A program made the position numbers and the translations under genes. Below, piece after piece: positions 46,969 through 59,030 of a stretch of DNA of 64,000 bases (position 1 is its first letter; each line of letters begins with the position of its first letter). This DNA is from Plantago major (lineage: Eukaryota > Streptophyta > Magnoliopsida > Lamiales > Plantaginaceae). The notes beneath the pieces are model-generated. The model did no database searches. It was given only the letters and a program-made list of their open reading frames with translations, and was not told the DNA's origin. The DNA is taken from the NCBI GenBank assembly GCA_026545765.1, contig CM048839.1, forward strand, positions 91,168,914-91,232,913, given 5' to 3'.

Positions 46969-49563
46969 TGTAATAGTACGAAAACAACCATTTTTTAAAA
47001 AAATAAAATTTGTTCCTTTGAATACGGTGGAAAGAGAATTACAAATGCTCCAAACGAGCTACTATTTTAAAATCTGAACTAAACTATGTAAACAGGGCCT
47101 ACAGTTTTCAAAGACCAAAAGTTTACAAGTGAAGCAACAAGAAAACCCCAATAAATTTCCCCCACTCTCTGAGATTGCTGAACTACTACGACTCTGAAGC
47201 ACCAAACAAATGATCACCTACAAGGATGGGAAGATAGAAAGAGTGGTGAGATAAAACTCAGTGAGGTTCATGCAAGTGTCAGTGAGTAACAAAACAGCTC
47301 ATAGAGAAAACAATCAAACTAAGAACATATCAATATAAATTACAATCAAGAAAATGAATCAGAACAAACAAATTTCCTGCCGCTCCTTATTCCTCCCAAT
47401 TGCCCTTGTGACTCCCTTCAGAGAGCGACTCTGAACAAACAATACCCTGCATACGTTCAAGGGTGAAATCCTACAACCCTCCAAGACCTCGACGACTTCT
47501 GCCTCGTGTCAAGGAGGAATAAGCCAAGGCACTCAATGAATAACTCGATAGACACAACTACCCAAGCCTACTCACGAGAAACCTCAACCGAACAAATCAA
47601 ACAATCGGATCACAAACAATCAGAACGGAATCCAAATTGAATCAATAGCCAAACCAATAATGGATCTCAGCATAAATCCGAAATCTAAAACATATCAAAA
47701 AACAACGTCACAAATACTTTTCATGAGATTACTGAAAGAGAGTGTCTCATATACGACATACATAGCGGAAGCATGACAAACGTAGTAGTTTATGCAATTT
47801 GAGATGATGGTTTTCACAAGCATTTTGATACTTATATACAATAACAAAATAGATGAAATCAATTAAACTTTCCAGGTTTTCGAAGAGGGATTTTAAAGAA
47901 CACTCACGTTAGAGTTCTTCAATCATAAGCAAGGACTCGATAAGCTTGACTAGCTAATAATCACAACCCTGTCGATAAAGTACTAATTAGTTCTAACTTA
48001 TACTTGAGTTACAATCACACTGTCGTCTTCCTAAGGTTAGAATGATAACTGAGACTCGATGCGGAAAAGAAGTGGGACTAACGTGAATATAAGGCTTAAG
48101 GTTAAAGAGGACTGAAGTGAAGGCTTATCAAGAGATCATGGGTTAAGATGCAAAATTTGAATAAAGGTTAAGATATAATGTTGTAAATCTTTTAGGGGCT
48201 GAAATGAAAGAAACCAAAATACAAAGTTCAAGGGAACACTAAGGGTAAGGACAAGGGAACAAGTGGCAATTTACACAAGTTCATTATCAACCAAAAGATA
48301 AGAAAAACATGGGATAGTTCAGCAAACTTCGGGGCATAAGAAATGGAAAGAGATACAAGGCGGCAAACTTACACATGCTTGCAGTTTTTCCTGCTCGCAC
48401 AGCCTCTGTTCAGGATCCGTTTCAGGTATCAAAACGTGACCGATCATAGAATTTAAATAGCCTAGGATCATCTACACAGAAAATGGAAACGCATGGATAT
48501 AAGATACACAAAATTCCAGTGGAGAACGAAGAAGATATGACACGAAGAACTTACACGCGCGTACAATTCTCTGCTCAAGCAGTCCCTGTTCGGGTTGGCT
48601 TTCCGGGATCGATACTCGATGGATTTAAGAAGTTCAAAAGCCTAATATCAACTACACAAAAATAAGATTGTGTCTAAATAAAATACCAGAAATTCTAGTG
48701 AATAACGAAGGAATCATAGATCCGCAAACTTACCGAACAAAAATGGAACTTCAAGGGTTTGTTGAGGGAGATGGGGTAGCTTGCACTGATCTTAAGGAAT
48801 GATTGAGTTCCTTCTATATATCAAAACGTTCCTCAATGAGAAAGGATCCCGAACGAATTGACCGTGGCAAGATTCGAAGTCATTTGACGAGGTTATGGCT
48901 GCGAAACAGAAGTTTGCGAGATCATGGATTGCCATGTTGGGGTCTGCTCGGTTGAAGAATATGATAGATGATTGTGGTATGAAATGGGCAGAAAGGTGGT
49001 GATGTTATTGAACTGAAATGGATTATTACTAGGGAATATAGTATATAGAGATGTCTCATGATGATGATAATGAGTGATAAGGTGAAGAGCAAGAGACGGT
49101 ATGGCGGTGGAATGTGTAAGGGATTGATAGCAAGTAGAGAGTGGTGAGACTAAAGGACGGCATAACAATATAATTAAGCAAGGAGAATAATGGATTAAGA
49201 GTAATTATTAGGATTTAATTCCTCCTAATAATACCTCCTCCTAATAATATAATAATCATTATATATAATTTATTAACAACAATGTGAAACTGACACCAAG
49301 TTAGTAGATGGGGACTACAATAAGAAGGAGTAGGATAAGAATTTTAGAAGACGAACAAGGAAGTAATATATATTTATTTGTGGTTATAAATGTTTATATA
49401 AGTGTATAAACATCTAAAGAAGAACGGCAAGATTAGAAGTAAAAGAAGATTGATAATGTGAAATTAACCTTCAAAAGGGAAAGCTCCGGAACGGATACGA
49501 AGAACGGAAGAACATAGAAGAATATATATTAAGATAAATATACTGAAAATCTCGGGTATTACA
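46969..49563 (-). mobile_element. Large solo LTR in the gag of element C (probably chromovirus)
   Basis: 2595 bases, plus-strand ends TGTAATAGTACG and CTCGGGTATTACA, flanked by a perfect 5-base duplication TTTCT (46964-46968 and 49564-49568). On the minus strand it begins TGTAATACCCGAG, typical for chromovirus LTRs, which gives the orientation. No coding. Internally three diverged units with a period of about 180 bases are seen around 48365, 48548 and 48726 (each with AAACTTAC or GAACTTAC, then a TGCTC...GTTC segment in the first two). Confidence 0.85.
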
Positions 49564-50450
49564 TTTCTAGGGCTTGCAAGGGTTATGAGAGAAAGTAGAA
49601 TGATATCCACTTTCACTCAGAAACGAAAGGAATCTTTTCATGATGCATGAAAAAAGTTTGAGGAGATGCAGTACAACTGCCCCAACATCAGTTTACTTCG
49701 CGACAGCTCTGTGAGTATTTCTACTTAGGAGTTAGAGAGGATTTTAGAGACCTTATAGACGTAGCTCTGAAGTGATCATTTATGTGGAGCTCTGCTAAGC
49801 AAGTACTGGAAGCTTGTGCAAATGTTGCTGAGAACTCAAGGTACATGAGTGAGCAGCTGAAGGAGAATGAGATCTTCAACAAGATGGAGGCGATGGAAGA
49901 AGTAAGGACAATAGCCGTAATTGAGGAATAAGCGTAATGGGCTATGGGACAGAGCGTAGGAACTCCTGAGTACTTGGATAAAAGAATCATATCAAATGAA
50001 GTAAGCCAAGAAGTACCAGAAGGAAAACCTATTGAGCTGAGCATTGAAGGGAAGGATGAAGTTTCCAAAATCAGCAGCGAACAATTAGTCAACAGCATCG
50101 TAAATGCTTGGACGAAGAGATCAAAACCCTCAAGGAACATCATAACCAGAGAGAAAAAGCAGTGCTGGAGGAACTAGAGAAAGGAAGCAAGGAAACACAC
50201 TACCTGGTGAAGTTGTTCACATAAAACATCACGTCGACTGAGGAAGCAATAGAAAGGTTAAGTGGGGAAGTCGATGCAGTCAAAGACGATTTGATCGAAA
50301 TGAAGTATGCAGTTATGGAGTTGGATGAAAAGGTGGAAGAAGTTAATGAGCAGCAAGTGGAGAGCATCGGGGCTATCACCACTAGGAGCGGGATAACAAC
50401 CCCGGATTCTATTCCTTGAAGTGAATAAAGAGCAAGAAATAAGAAGGATG
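49564..50450 (+). pseudogene. Element C gag, second part
   Basis: This resumes at the TTTCT duplication with the gag C-terminal half. Readable pieces include ESLFMMHEKKFEEMQYNCPN, then a Glu/Lys-rich linker (EQLVNSIVNAWTKRSKPSRN). It ends in the ITTRSGITTPDS motif that precedes protease in Athila elements. Strongly decayed. Confidence 0.75.
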
Positions 50451-50458
50451 CGGAGATA

Positions 50459-52240
50459 GTGGATATAGAAGAGGAAGAGGAGAGAGAGAAGTCAGAGAAA
50501 GAAGTCCAGGAGAAGAGGAGAGTAGACAAGATAGCATCTCAGAAAGGAAGGTATGATGATGACCTGTTGGATAAGAGATATGTCCAAGCAGAAAATGGGG
50601 GAATAGTTCATCTAAAAGACTTACCTTATCCAGGAAGGCTCATGAATGATGTCAAGAAGGCTGCAAAGGAAAGGAAACTTAGAGAGGCAATCATTTTCGA
50701 TACTGATACTAGACCTGCTTACTTTATATCCATCTGATTATATGGCAATTATAAGGGATTTCTTTAACCGGGAGAAGGCCTATGTTGGAGTGGCATGGAG
50801 AGAAGGATCGAATATCATGAGAAAAGGAGTAGGAGATCCGGGACAATTCAACATGACGATTGGAGTGAAGGGCAAAAAGGTGAATTGCATGATAGACCTT
50901 GGAGCCAGCGTAAATTTCATGTCATTGGCTAAAGCAAGGGAGCTAGGGATTGAAGACGAAATAGAACCATGTGGAACTAGCGTCCAGCTGGCCGACAATT
51001 TGACAAAGAAATGTGCTAGGAAAATCATAGGTTTGCTTGTGGAGATCGGAGGCATAAGGTCTAGGCTAGATTTCCTTGTGATGGATATGGAATGAAGCGT
51101 GATGAGATCTAAAACACTTATTGAACGACCAGCCCTACATCATATGGAAGCCGTAGTGGACACACGAGAGAAAACCTATTCATTGATCGTGGAAGGGTAG
51201 AAGAAGCATTTCAATTCTAAAGGTGAACTCCTAGAGGAAGGAAAGAAAATCGAGAGAGGATATTGGGAAAGCGCGGATGCTTTCCATCTGGGAGACGAAG
51301 TCGAGTTTGGATATCTGATACCAGATCTTATAGAGGAAGATGAAGAAGATTTTGAAACAGAGTACTATGAAAGGATGGAGCAACTGTACTCGGTGGATAC
51401 GATGGAAAATCATATTGGAGGAGGTGCTAAGGTCAAAACATGAAGTCAAACAGCTACCCACAGACCGCAAGTACGTTTTCTTATTCGACGACGAGTTCTT
51501 TCCTACCATTATATCTTCATCTTTAACTAAGGATCAAGAAGAGAAGTTAGTATAGGTTTTAAAGAAGTATAAGGAAGCAATAGGATGGGATATAACCGAC
51601 ATCAAGGGGATCAGCCCCGTAAGGTGCATGCATACTATCGCACTGTAGGAAGGAGCAAAACCGGTGAGGCAACCTCAGAGGAGGCAGAATCCAGTAGTAA
51701 TGGAAGTGGTGAAGAAGGAGATCCACAAACTTCTGAATAACGGGCTGATCTACCATATCGAAAGTAGCAATTGGGTAAGTCCGATACACGTGGTTCCTAA
51801 GAAGTCAGGAATAACGGTAAAGGATAATATCGCAGCTAGGATTGCTCTATGATGGAGGATGTGTATCGACTACAGGAGATTGAATGCAGCTACAAGGAAA
51901 GACCATTTCCCCCTACCTTTTATAGAACAGATGCTGGACAGTCTGACGGGGCACGAATATTAATGTTTCCTAGACGGGCTATCTGGATTCTTCCAGATCC
52001 CCATTGCACCTGAAGACCAGAAGAAGACTACTTTTACTGCCCTTTTGGAACGTTTGCCTATAGAAGGATGCCGTTGGATTATGCAACGCACCGGCTACCT
52101 TCTAGAGATGCATGTTGTCTATATTTAGCGACATGGTGGGAAGTTCATAGAAGTAATCATGGATGACTTCTCAGTATTTGGAAATTCATTCGAAGATTGT
52201 CTTTAGAAGTTATCACTAGTTCTGGAAAGATGCATTGAGT
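50459..52240 (+). pseudogene. Element C protease and RT, first part
   Basis: After an acidic stretch (EEEEREKSEKEVQEKRRVDK) comes LKDLPYPGRLMNDVKKAAKE, then the protease signature (DLGASVNFMSLAKARELGI, TSVQLADNLTKK). RT begins about 51600: [68 protein letters not shown], then FLDGLSGFFQIPIAPEDQKK. Broken in several places. Confidence 0.85.
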
Positions 52241-54323
52241 GCAATCTGACTCTGAGCTGGGAAAGAGTACTTTTATGGTGAAGGAAGGAATAGTGCTGGG
52301 CCATATTATTTCAAAGGAAGGGATAAAAGTGGATGAAGCGAAGGTGGAGACGATATCAAAGCTACCGCCACCAACCAACGTCAAGGAACTCCAATCTTTT
52401 TGGGGGCATATCAACTTTCACAAGAGATTTATCAAAGACTTGTCGGTGGAAGCTAAACCTCTCAACAATCTACTGAGGAAGGATGTTAAGTTTGATTTCG
52501 ACGAAGATTATATGAAAGCGTGGAGCAGCCTGAAAGAAAAGTTAGTAACCTCCCCAATCATGACTGCACCAAACTGGGAGATTCCGTTTGAAATAATGTG
52601 TGATGCATCAGACTTTGCCGTTGGAGCTGTACTAGGACAGAAGGTGGACAAGCAGTTCAGGGCAATCTACTACGCAAGCAAATCCATGAACGATGCACAG
52701 AAGAATTACTACATCACAGAAAAGGAATTCCTGGCAGTCATATTCGCCCTTGAGAAGTTCCGGAGTTACATTGTGGGATATCAGGTTATTATCCACAGTG
52801 ATCACGCAGCACTGAGACATCTGATAGTGAAGACGGACGCAAAGCCGAGACTAATCTGGTGGGTAATACTGTTGAAGCAGTTTGATTATAAGATAGTAGA
52901 CAGGACAGGGAAAGAGAACAGTATAGCATACCACCTCTCCAGAATCACCGCACCTAATGAGAGAGAAGAAATTGATGATGATTTTCCTGGGGAACAAGTT
53001 TTCTGTGTTGAGAAGGAACCGTGGTATGCAGATATTGTGGACTTTCTCACAAGTGGAGTGTTGAAGAAGGACTTGACACTAGCAGAGAAGATTTCTCTAA
53101 TAACAAAGAGCAAGGGTTTTATCTGGGAACCACCGCATTTGTTCAAGGAAGGAGGAGATATGGTTTATAGAAGATGCATCCCGGAGCATGAGCAGGAGAA
53201 CATACTAAGACACTATCACGAATTCGAGTGGGGAGGGCATTATGGACCAAGGAAAACCGCCCACAAAGTCCTTCAATCAGGATTCTATTGGGAGTCGATC
53301 TACATGGATGCAATAACCTTCTGCAAGAATTGTGACCGGTGCCAGAGAACAGGGAACATAACCAAGAGGGACGAGATGCCTATGACTACCAACCTGGAGG
53401 TAGAGATCTTCGACATTTGGGGAATAGACTTCATGGGACATTTTCCGAAGTCAGATGGGAACGAGTACATACTGGTTGCAGTCAATTACGTCTCGAAGTG
53501 GGTGGAGGCAATAGCCACAAGAACAAACGATGCGCTGGTGGTGCTGAAATTTCTCAAAGAGAAAATATTCGCCAGATATGGAACACCGAAGACGATCATC
53601 ATCCATGGAGGTACGCATTTCTACAACAAGCTGTTCGCGGAATGTATGCGCAAGTTTCACATCAGGCACATAATAGCCACACCATATCATCCGCAAACAT
53701 CTGGGCAAGTGGAGGTGAGCAACAGACAGATCAAGGCAATATTGGAGAGAGTGGTTAAGCCGAGCAGGAAAGATTGGTGACATGCCTTGCCGAACGCTCT
53801 GTGGGCATACAGAACAACATATAAAACGGTGCTGAGAGCAAGTCCATACAGGATTGTATACGGGAAGACATGCCATCTACCTTTTGAAGTAGAGCACATG
53901 GCGTGGTGGGCCATCAAGACTCTAAACTGTGATCTAGATGCAAGCGGAAAGAAGAGATTGTTGGATCTCAACGAACTGACTGAAATCCGGAATCAGGCCT
54001 ATGCCAACTCGAAGATATATAAGGAGAATACAAAGGCTTACCATGATAAGAACATCAAGGAAAAGCAAATCGAAGAAGAGCAGGAAGTGTTGTTTTACGA
54101 CTCTCGCCTGAAGTGGTTCCCGGGAAAGTTGAGGAGAAAATGGAAAGGACCGTACAAAGTCCTCAAGGTATATCCTTATGGAACGATCAAGTTGCTAGAC
54201 TACAAGTCAAGGGGAATTTTCAAGGTGAACGGGCACAGAGTTAGACCCTACATCTCGGGAGATCAACAACATGCCAACCAGACGGAGACGTACAGGTTGG
54301 ACTTGCCAAAGATCAATGAATAG
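52239..54323 (+). pseudogene. Element C RT end, RNase H and integrase
   Basis: Long open pieces. RT end: [39 protein letters not shown]. RNase [54 protein letters not shown]. Integrase: zinc-binding HHCC segment ([32 protein letters not shown]), catalytic core [20 protein letters not shown] and [21 protein letters not shown]-terminal HLPFEVEHMAWWAIKTLN and KWFPGKLRRKWKGPYKVLKV, and ending HRVRPYISGD. This fixes the family as Athila-group gypsy. Confidence 0.93.
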
Positions 54324-54369
54324 TCGGGCTAACGACTATAACAGAGCGCTTGTTGGGAGGCAACCCAAC
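54321..54369 (+). promoter_or_regulatory. Two stem-loops directly after element C pol
   Basis: TAGTCG (54321-54326) pairs with CGACTA (54333-54338), loop GGCTAA; the first stem includes the TAG stop of pol. GTTGGG (54352-54357) pairs with CCCAAC (54364-54369), loop AGGCAA. Similar GGGAGGCAACCC words follow pol in many Athila/Tat elements. Their role is unknown to me; 3'-end formation, stop-codon handling or packaging are all possible. Confidence 0.6.
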
Positions 54370-55170
54370 GGTTTGTAAGTATTTACGTGTTTGCATTTCA
54401 CGTAGTTTGCATATACTTCACGTTTTCAAAAAATTTCGCACGAGTAGTCTTTTGCATTAGTTTTCTTTTTCTTAGAATGTTCCTTTTTCAAGTTAACAAA
54501 ATAAAAATGAAAAAACAAAAGAAAACAAGAAAACGAGAAAAAATTTTGAACGTGCAAAAAATAGAACCGTGACTGTGGCCCGCAGTCAGGCTTCTGCAGT
54601 CACCTGGCGGCCACAGTTGCCTGATTCTGCGAGATTTTCTTACCTTTTTCGGTTATTGGAAATTTTCTTTCACTTGTTTCTCGTTTATGGAATGCTTTTG
54701 CACGAATTTCCTTCAATTATCAGCACTCTAAACCTATTTAAATGCATCACTACCTTCTCTAAACTCACAAATTCACAAGCACAAAAGCATTGCACTCTAG
54801 AATAAGCATTATATTTAGTTTTTCTCTCAATAATTCAAGTTCTTCGGCAATTCAAGGTACGATTCTTCAACTCTACCCTTGTCATTACTTCTACTCGCAT
54901 GATTTATGATTATGTATACGTAATGCATGTGTTGATACATACACATTGAGCATGGAAGGTTGGAAGTTCGCATTAATACAATATGCATGTTCTAGTGATC
55001 AACTATGCTATGTCTAATCTATCATTCTCATCCGTTAGTATGCATGATTAAATTTTCTGCGATTATATGATTTTTGGAGGTTCTCAAACATGCTATTTCT
55101 ACTTACCTTGCATCGATTAGGTTTGGGGGAGATGTGAACTAATTTAAAAGGTTTTCATCACCATTCTTAG
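54370..55170 (+). other. Element C post-pol spacer
   Basis: Non-coding, AT-rich. It contains GC-rich words (GTGACTGTGGCCCGCAGTCA near 54569) and, at about 55119-55133, a purine run AGGTTTGGGGGAGA of the kind found internally in Athila elements. A TATA-like CTATTTAAATGC lies at about 54735, some 440 bases upstream of the 3' ORFs. Confidence 0.5.
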
Positions 55171-55174
55171 GAAC

Positions 55175-55978
55175 ATGATGAAGAAATTCATTCAAGGTGG
55201 AGTTGTAAGAGGCAAGTGTTTGGAAGCTTTGAAAAGGTTGGAACGTGGTGAAGGTAGCAAGGCTAGGGAAGAAGAATCATCACATGAGTTGGAGGAGGCA
55301 CACAAGCTAGAGGATCATCATCAATCCTTATCTCGTGAATACGAGACTCCTTTGACAAGAATTGACCATGGAGAAAAGAAGAATAAGGAGAAGTACCCAC
55401 ATACCTACTATGAGACTTTGATAATGGATCACGAAGGTTGATAATGTTGGGAGAAGAAAAGGTTGCAAGATGAGAATGAGGAGAGACTAGCTAAGTTGGA
55501 GGAAGAATTCTTGCAAACTAGAGTCAAGATTAGGAAGAAAAGAGACGAAGCACACGCAATAGCTAGGAAGGAGATGGAGGAAGAATTGAGGAGAGTTCGT
55601 GATCTCTTCTATGAAGAAGAGTTTGGTAGGAAAAGAAAAGGTGACTTCAACACATATGAAGGAGAACCATCATTCCGACTAAGAGTGAGGCATAATGCAA
55701 GAAAGACTACCGGAGGGTCGAGGACAAGTCATGTGCTTGCGGTGAAGAAAAAACAAATCATTGAGGAAAAGTTGAGCTCGATGGGAGAGCAAGCCAACTT
55801 CATTGATCTCACAGATGGAGAACCTGACCCCACTCACAAAAATAAAAAACCATGCGTTAACTGGAATGACTTTGAAGAAACAACAGAGGACCTTGAGCAA
55901 CAAGAAACAAGGGAGCAAGAGAGGCAAGAAATGGTTTTGTCCTCAATCAAAACAATAAAAGATTTAAATATTAAATAG
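55175..55978 (+). pseudogene. Element C 3' ORF region (coiled-coil protein of unknown function)
   Basis: Two open pieces (55175-55441, 55463-55978). They are rich in Glu, Lys and Arg and predicted helical: KCLEALKRLERGEGSKAREE in the first, ERLAKLEEEFLQTRVKIRKK and ARKEMEEELRRVRDLFYEEE in the second. Near the end of the second is a FIDLTDGE motif that resembles a SUMO-interacting motif. Athila elements often have an ORF in this place, sometimes called env-like, but I see no membrane segment or signal peptide here. Confidence 0.6.
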
Positions 55979-56145
55979 GCCTGAATAAACTTCGAGTTGC
56001 AGCTCGGCAAATAATTACGAGTCAAAGCTCGGTATATAAATAACGATTCAAAGCTCGGTAATCATCCAAAATAGGAAAGAAATAAAAATGGGACAACCAG
56101 AAACTAAGTGCATAAAATAAGAAGATATAAAAAAAGGCCCTAAAA
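55979..56145. other. Short repeat stretch at the end of element C
   Basis: Three imperfect copies of a short word around AGCTCGGTA/AGCTCGGCA (near 56000, 56030 and 56050), each about 25-30 bases apart. The end of element C is somewhere here. Confidence 0.5.
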
Positions 56146-56149
56146 TTTT

Positions 56150-56662
56150 TGTATTTCGACTTACCGTTACCCTCCCCCAAACCTACGCTTGTGCTAGCCC
56201 CTTAGCACAAAATAGTAAAAAAGAAAGTAATGGTAACGAGAAAACTCCCCTATTAGGTATGGTGGCCGCCTCTTGGTAGATCACTCCGACTCTTCACAAT
56301 CCGAATCGTAGGGGTGGTGCTCAAGTGTATAGAATTTCCTAGCTTCTTCCGGGTCTTCCTCTGTCGCCCTCCCGCTCCACATGCGGTTCGTTCGGATCCC
56401 CGGATGTCCCAACACCACCTATAGTCCGAGATTAGACTAACGACCTAGTCCTAGCAAGATCACCCTGGCCCCCTGTAACGTCGGCCTGTGCTTCTGCCGC
56501 ACCACGGACTCCTTGCCCAGCATCAGAGTCCCTGGACGACCCAAGGTCCACAACTAGGAAATCTCCCATGGACAAGGTCAAATCCACGGACCCAGTCCCT
56601 AAGTCTACTGCATCATTGTAACCTGGTGCCTCGTGCTGGTTCTAACTATCGCTCTCGGACAT
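56150..56662 (-). pseudogene. Minus-strand gag-like tail of a gypsy-type element (broken)
   Basis: On the minus strand an ATG at about 56662 (MSESDS...) starts an acidic, low-complexity reading (DAVDLGTGSVDLTLSMGDFL, DPEEARKFYTLEHHPYDSDC) that ends near 56281. It is followed by the words TTTTGTGCTAAGGGGCTAGC and GTAGGTTTGGGGGAGGG (56213-56169), known from gypsy elements of the Athila/Tat type. So a second, oppositely oriented gypsy fragment abuts element C. Family call is tentative, and the reading is broken. Confidence 0.45.
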
Positions 56663-57849
56663 CCTAGGGCAGAAGGAAACGAGTCAGAGACGATAGTGGT
56701 GATTGTCCGAGAGTTCGTTTAGGTAACTTTTTAAGTCAAAGAAAGCCTACGGAGTTCTACTTAACTAGATTTTTCTGCATGAAGTCTAGTCTCGGTACTA
56801 GTGGCACTAACCTTAGCACACCGAAATGCGCCATCGGCGCTATCGTCTACCCTAGCCGGCACGCTAGCAGGGATAATTTACGGAGGATTGTGTGCCAATT
56901 GGCACCAACACATTACCCAATAAGCATGCATAATCAAGTTTTGGTTATAGTGGGCATGACACACGAGATGAATCAACAGGATACTGGCAAAAAATTAGCA
57001 CGCAACAGTACAAAGGAGAATTGTTTCGACTAAGAACGCTGCTAAAGCCTATCACTCGCAACAGCAGCAAATACGGACTCGACAATTTCATATTCGAGCA
57101 GGACAAAAATATACGAGCAGGTGGTAAGCATATCACGAAAAGGAGAGAACTTAGGAAGAGTGAAGACGTACTTACTTGACAAAGTTGACTGGACAAATTT
57201 GAACGGACGACTAAGCCTTGCTGCCTCTCCGAGGGTACGGATTCCAAGAAGAATTTCAAAATTCTGCGAGTCTTACTTGCTCGGATGTGTCTTCAATTGC
57301 TCGAATTGCTTTGTGATTGCTATGCGAGTCTTACTTGCTCGGATTGCTTTGTGATTGCTCGCATTTAATGCTTGACAGCCGCGTCACATCAATCGGGCTT
57401 AGAACCCCAACCGTTGATGTCGTCCCGATCCAATGGTCGCGTCACTTTACTCGGGATCTTTCCCCCGTGGGCCGGACGGACAACCTATTGGGCCTCTTTG
57501 GTTTACGGATCAGCGACCCGGGAGGACCAGTTCAACAATCGGTCCAACGGATAGCTTCCCATACACTCTCCCACAGAGGGCTACGTCAGATCCTAACCGT
57601 ACTCGGATCTATATATCTCGGATACAAATACCTTTTCCATCTACAGTCCGAGCTATTAGATACCTCGGACTGTAGAAGGAAAGGGGGAGAGAGATATATT
57701 GAATTCCTAAGAACACGGATGACGGATCTCAGCAAAAAGGATTTTTTCCTTTTTTCAGTTAACGATTCGGATACGCTCCACAACACACTTGTTCTTTTCA
57801 TAGTTACCAACTATCTTCTACTAAGATACTTGGAAACTAGGGGGACATA
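56663..57849. other. Unassigned stretch, possibly LTR or UTR of the minus-strand fragment
   Basis: No domain was recognised. It contains a short direct repeat (TGCGAGTCTTACTTGCTCGG at 57265 and again at 57323, period 58), a TATA-like CTATATATCTCGG near 57609, and several TCGGA/TCCGA words like those in the neighbouring LTRs. An inverted pair around 57643-57673 (CAGTCCGAG ... CTCGGACTG) forms a clear hairpin. Confidence 0.45.
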
Positions 57850-58718
57850 TGTTGTTACGGACATGTGTCCAATCCGTTAAGGGCGCCATATAGCGTATCC
57901 TACAGCGCATCACAACTTAAATAGCCAATTCAGTACTGCTCCGACCTCACATGGTCCAGCCAAAGTGAATCAACCAGTACGCTAAAGTCACTGTGCCCTC
58001 ACAGTAAGTCCGAGCTAGCTGGAGAAGGGACTTCTAAACCTAGCTACGTCAGTACAGAGATGCCAAACGGACCGGACGAGAGAATCTCGGACGCCACCAC
58101 CACATTAAGACCAAAACGTATATAACAGAACCACTGAGATACTTCCGTGAGACTCTTGGCTCGGACATCCAGAGTTACCCAAGGGCAGATCAACCAAGGC
58201 ATGATCCGTCCGAGGGACCCATACGACCCAATGGGCGGAACAGTATTCTCAGAGGGAAAAGGTCCAAACTACCCTCCCAGGCCCATTGATTAGTATTGGA
58301 TTACTGTTCACTAATGGGCCATGGGCCAAAGGTACCATTGGTGTCCAAATCTGAAGCGTACATTTGGCATCATCTTGTGAGCCACCTAATAAGCATATGA
58401 TAACTATAAATATAGCACAAGGTCCAAGACCTTGAGGAGGGCGATATCAAAGGTAGAATCCCTAAGTCAATTCCCAAAGGTTATCATAATCCCTCATAAC
58501 TATTACATTGAGAGCTTCCAACTCTCTCTTGAGTAAAGTCTCTTACCGGATTGACATGGGCAATCCGGGCAACCCATTCTAACCCCCCCCCCCCTTAGTC
58601 CTTTCAGGTACGCAAGCTCGGACCAGTACTACGTCGGACTTCAAGTCGGAGGCGGGCCTTAGACTAGGTTATTTGTAATAGTTTAGTTAGTTAGTGTTAG
58701 AGGTTTTACCCCTCAACA
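57850..58718 (+). mobile_element. LTR, same family as 60180-61091
   Basis: 869 bases starting TGTTGTTACGGACATG and ending CCCCTCAACA. It is about 85-90 percent like the LTR at 60180 by eye. It has a TATA box (CTATAAATATAGC near 58406) and a C run (about 58585-58595). No matching duplication was seen at its ends (ACATA left, ATAAG right), so it may be a recombinant LTR or one end of an element whose other end is gone. Confidence 0.8.
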
Positions 58719-59030
58719 ATAAGGACATTCCGATCACATTTGATAATTTTTGCAAACTCTTCTCCATCATCCTGAGCAAAACTCACCAGTATTTTTATAC
58801 ACTGGTGGTTCGGCAAGCGTATACTTTTTTCGAGGATCCGGTCTCCTCAATAGGGATCAAGTGGTGGCAAAAGTACATATTCGTCCGAGCCGCCTTGAAA
58901 CCTGGGGAGTCCGAAGCCCAAAGAGTCCAATGGGACTTCAACAAAAAGTTCTTCCGGGGGAAGCTTCTGAACTGGAGGCCCACGGCCCGGAACATACCGT
59001 TGTGGATGCAAGCCCTACACCGAAACTAGG
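58719..59030 (+). pseudogene. Gypsy-type element ORF fragment (N-terminal domain)
   Basis: About 100 open codons directly after the LTR: PITFDNFCKLFSIILSKTHQ, VVRQAYTFFEDPVSSIGIKW, WQKYIFVRAALKPGESEAQR, VQWDFNKKFFRGKLLNW. The WW.KYIFVR pattern resembles the plant domain called transposase (putative) gypsy type, usually found at the start of long gag-like ORFs. It continues, after another insertion, at 61092. Confidence 0.5.

Larger units (their letters stand above)
46522..56100 (+). mobile_element. Element C internal region (Ty3/gypsy, Athila group)
   Basis: Plus-strand element: primer site, gag (split by a solo LTR), protease, RT, RNase H, integrase, two conserved-looking stem-loops after pol, and a 3' region with coiled-coil ORFs. 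No 3' LTR matching 16515-17454 plus 45895-46521 was found, so the right end (about 56100) is uncertain. Coding is broken in about a dozen places. It must be older than element B and the solo LTR, both of which interrupt it. Confidence 0.85.
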
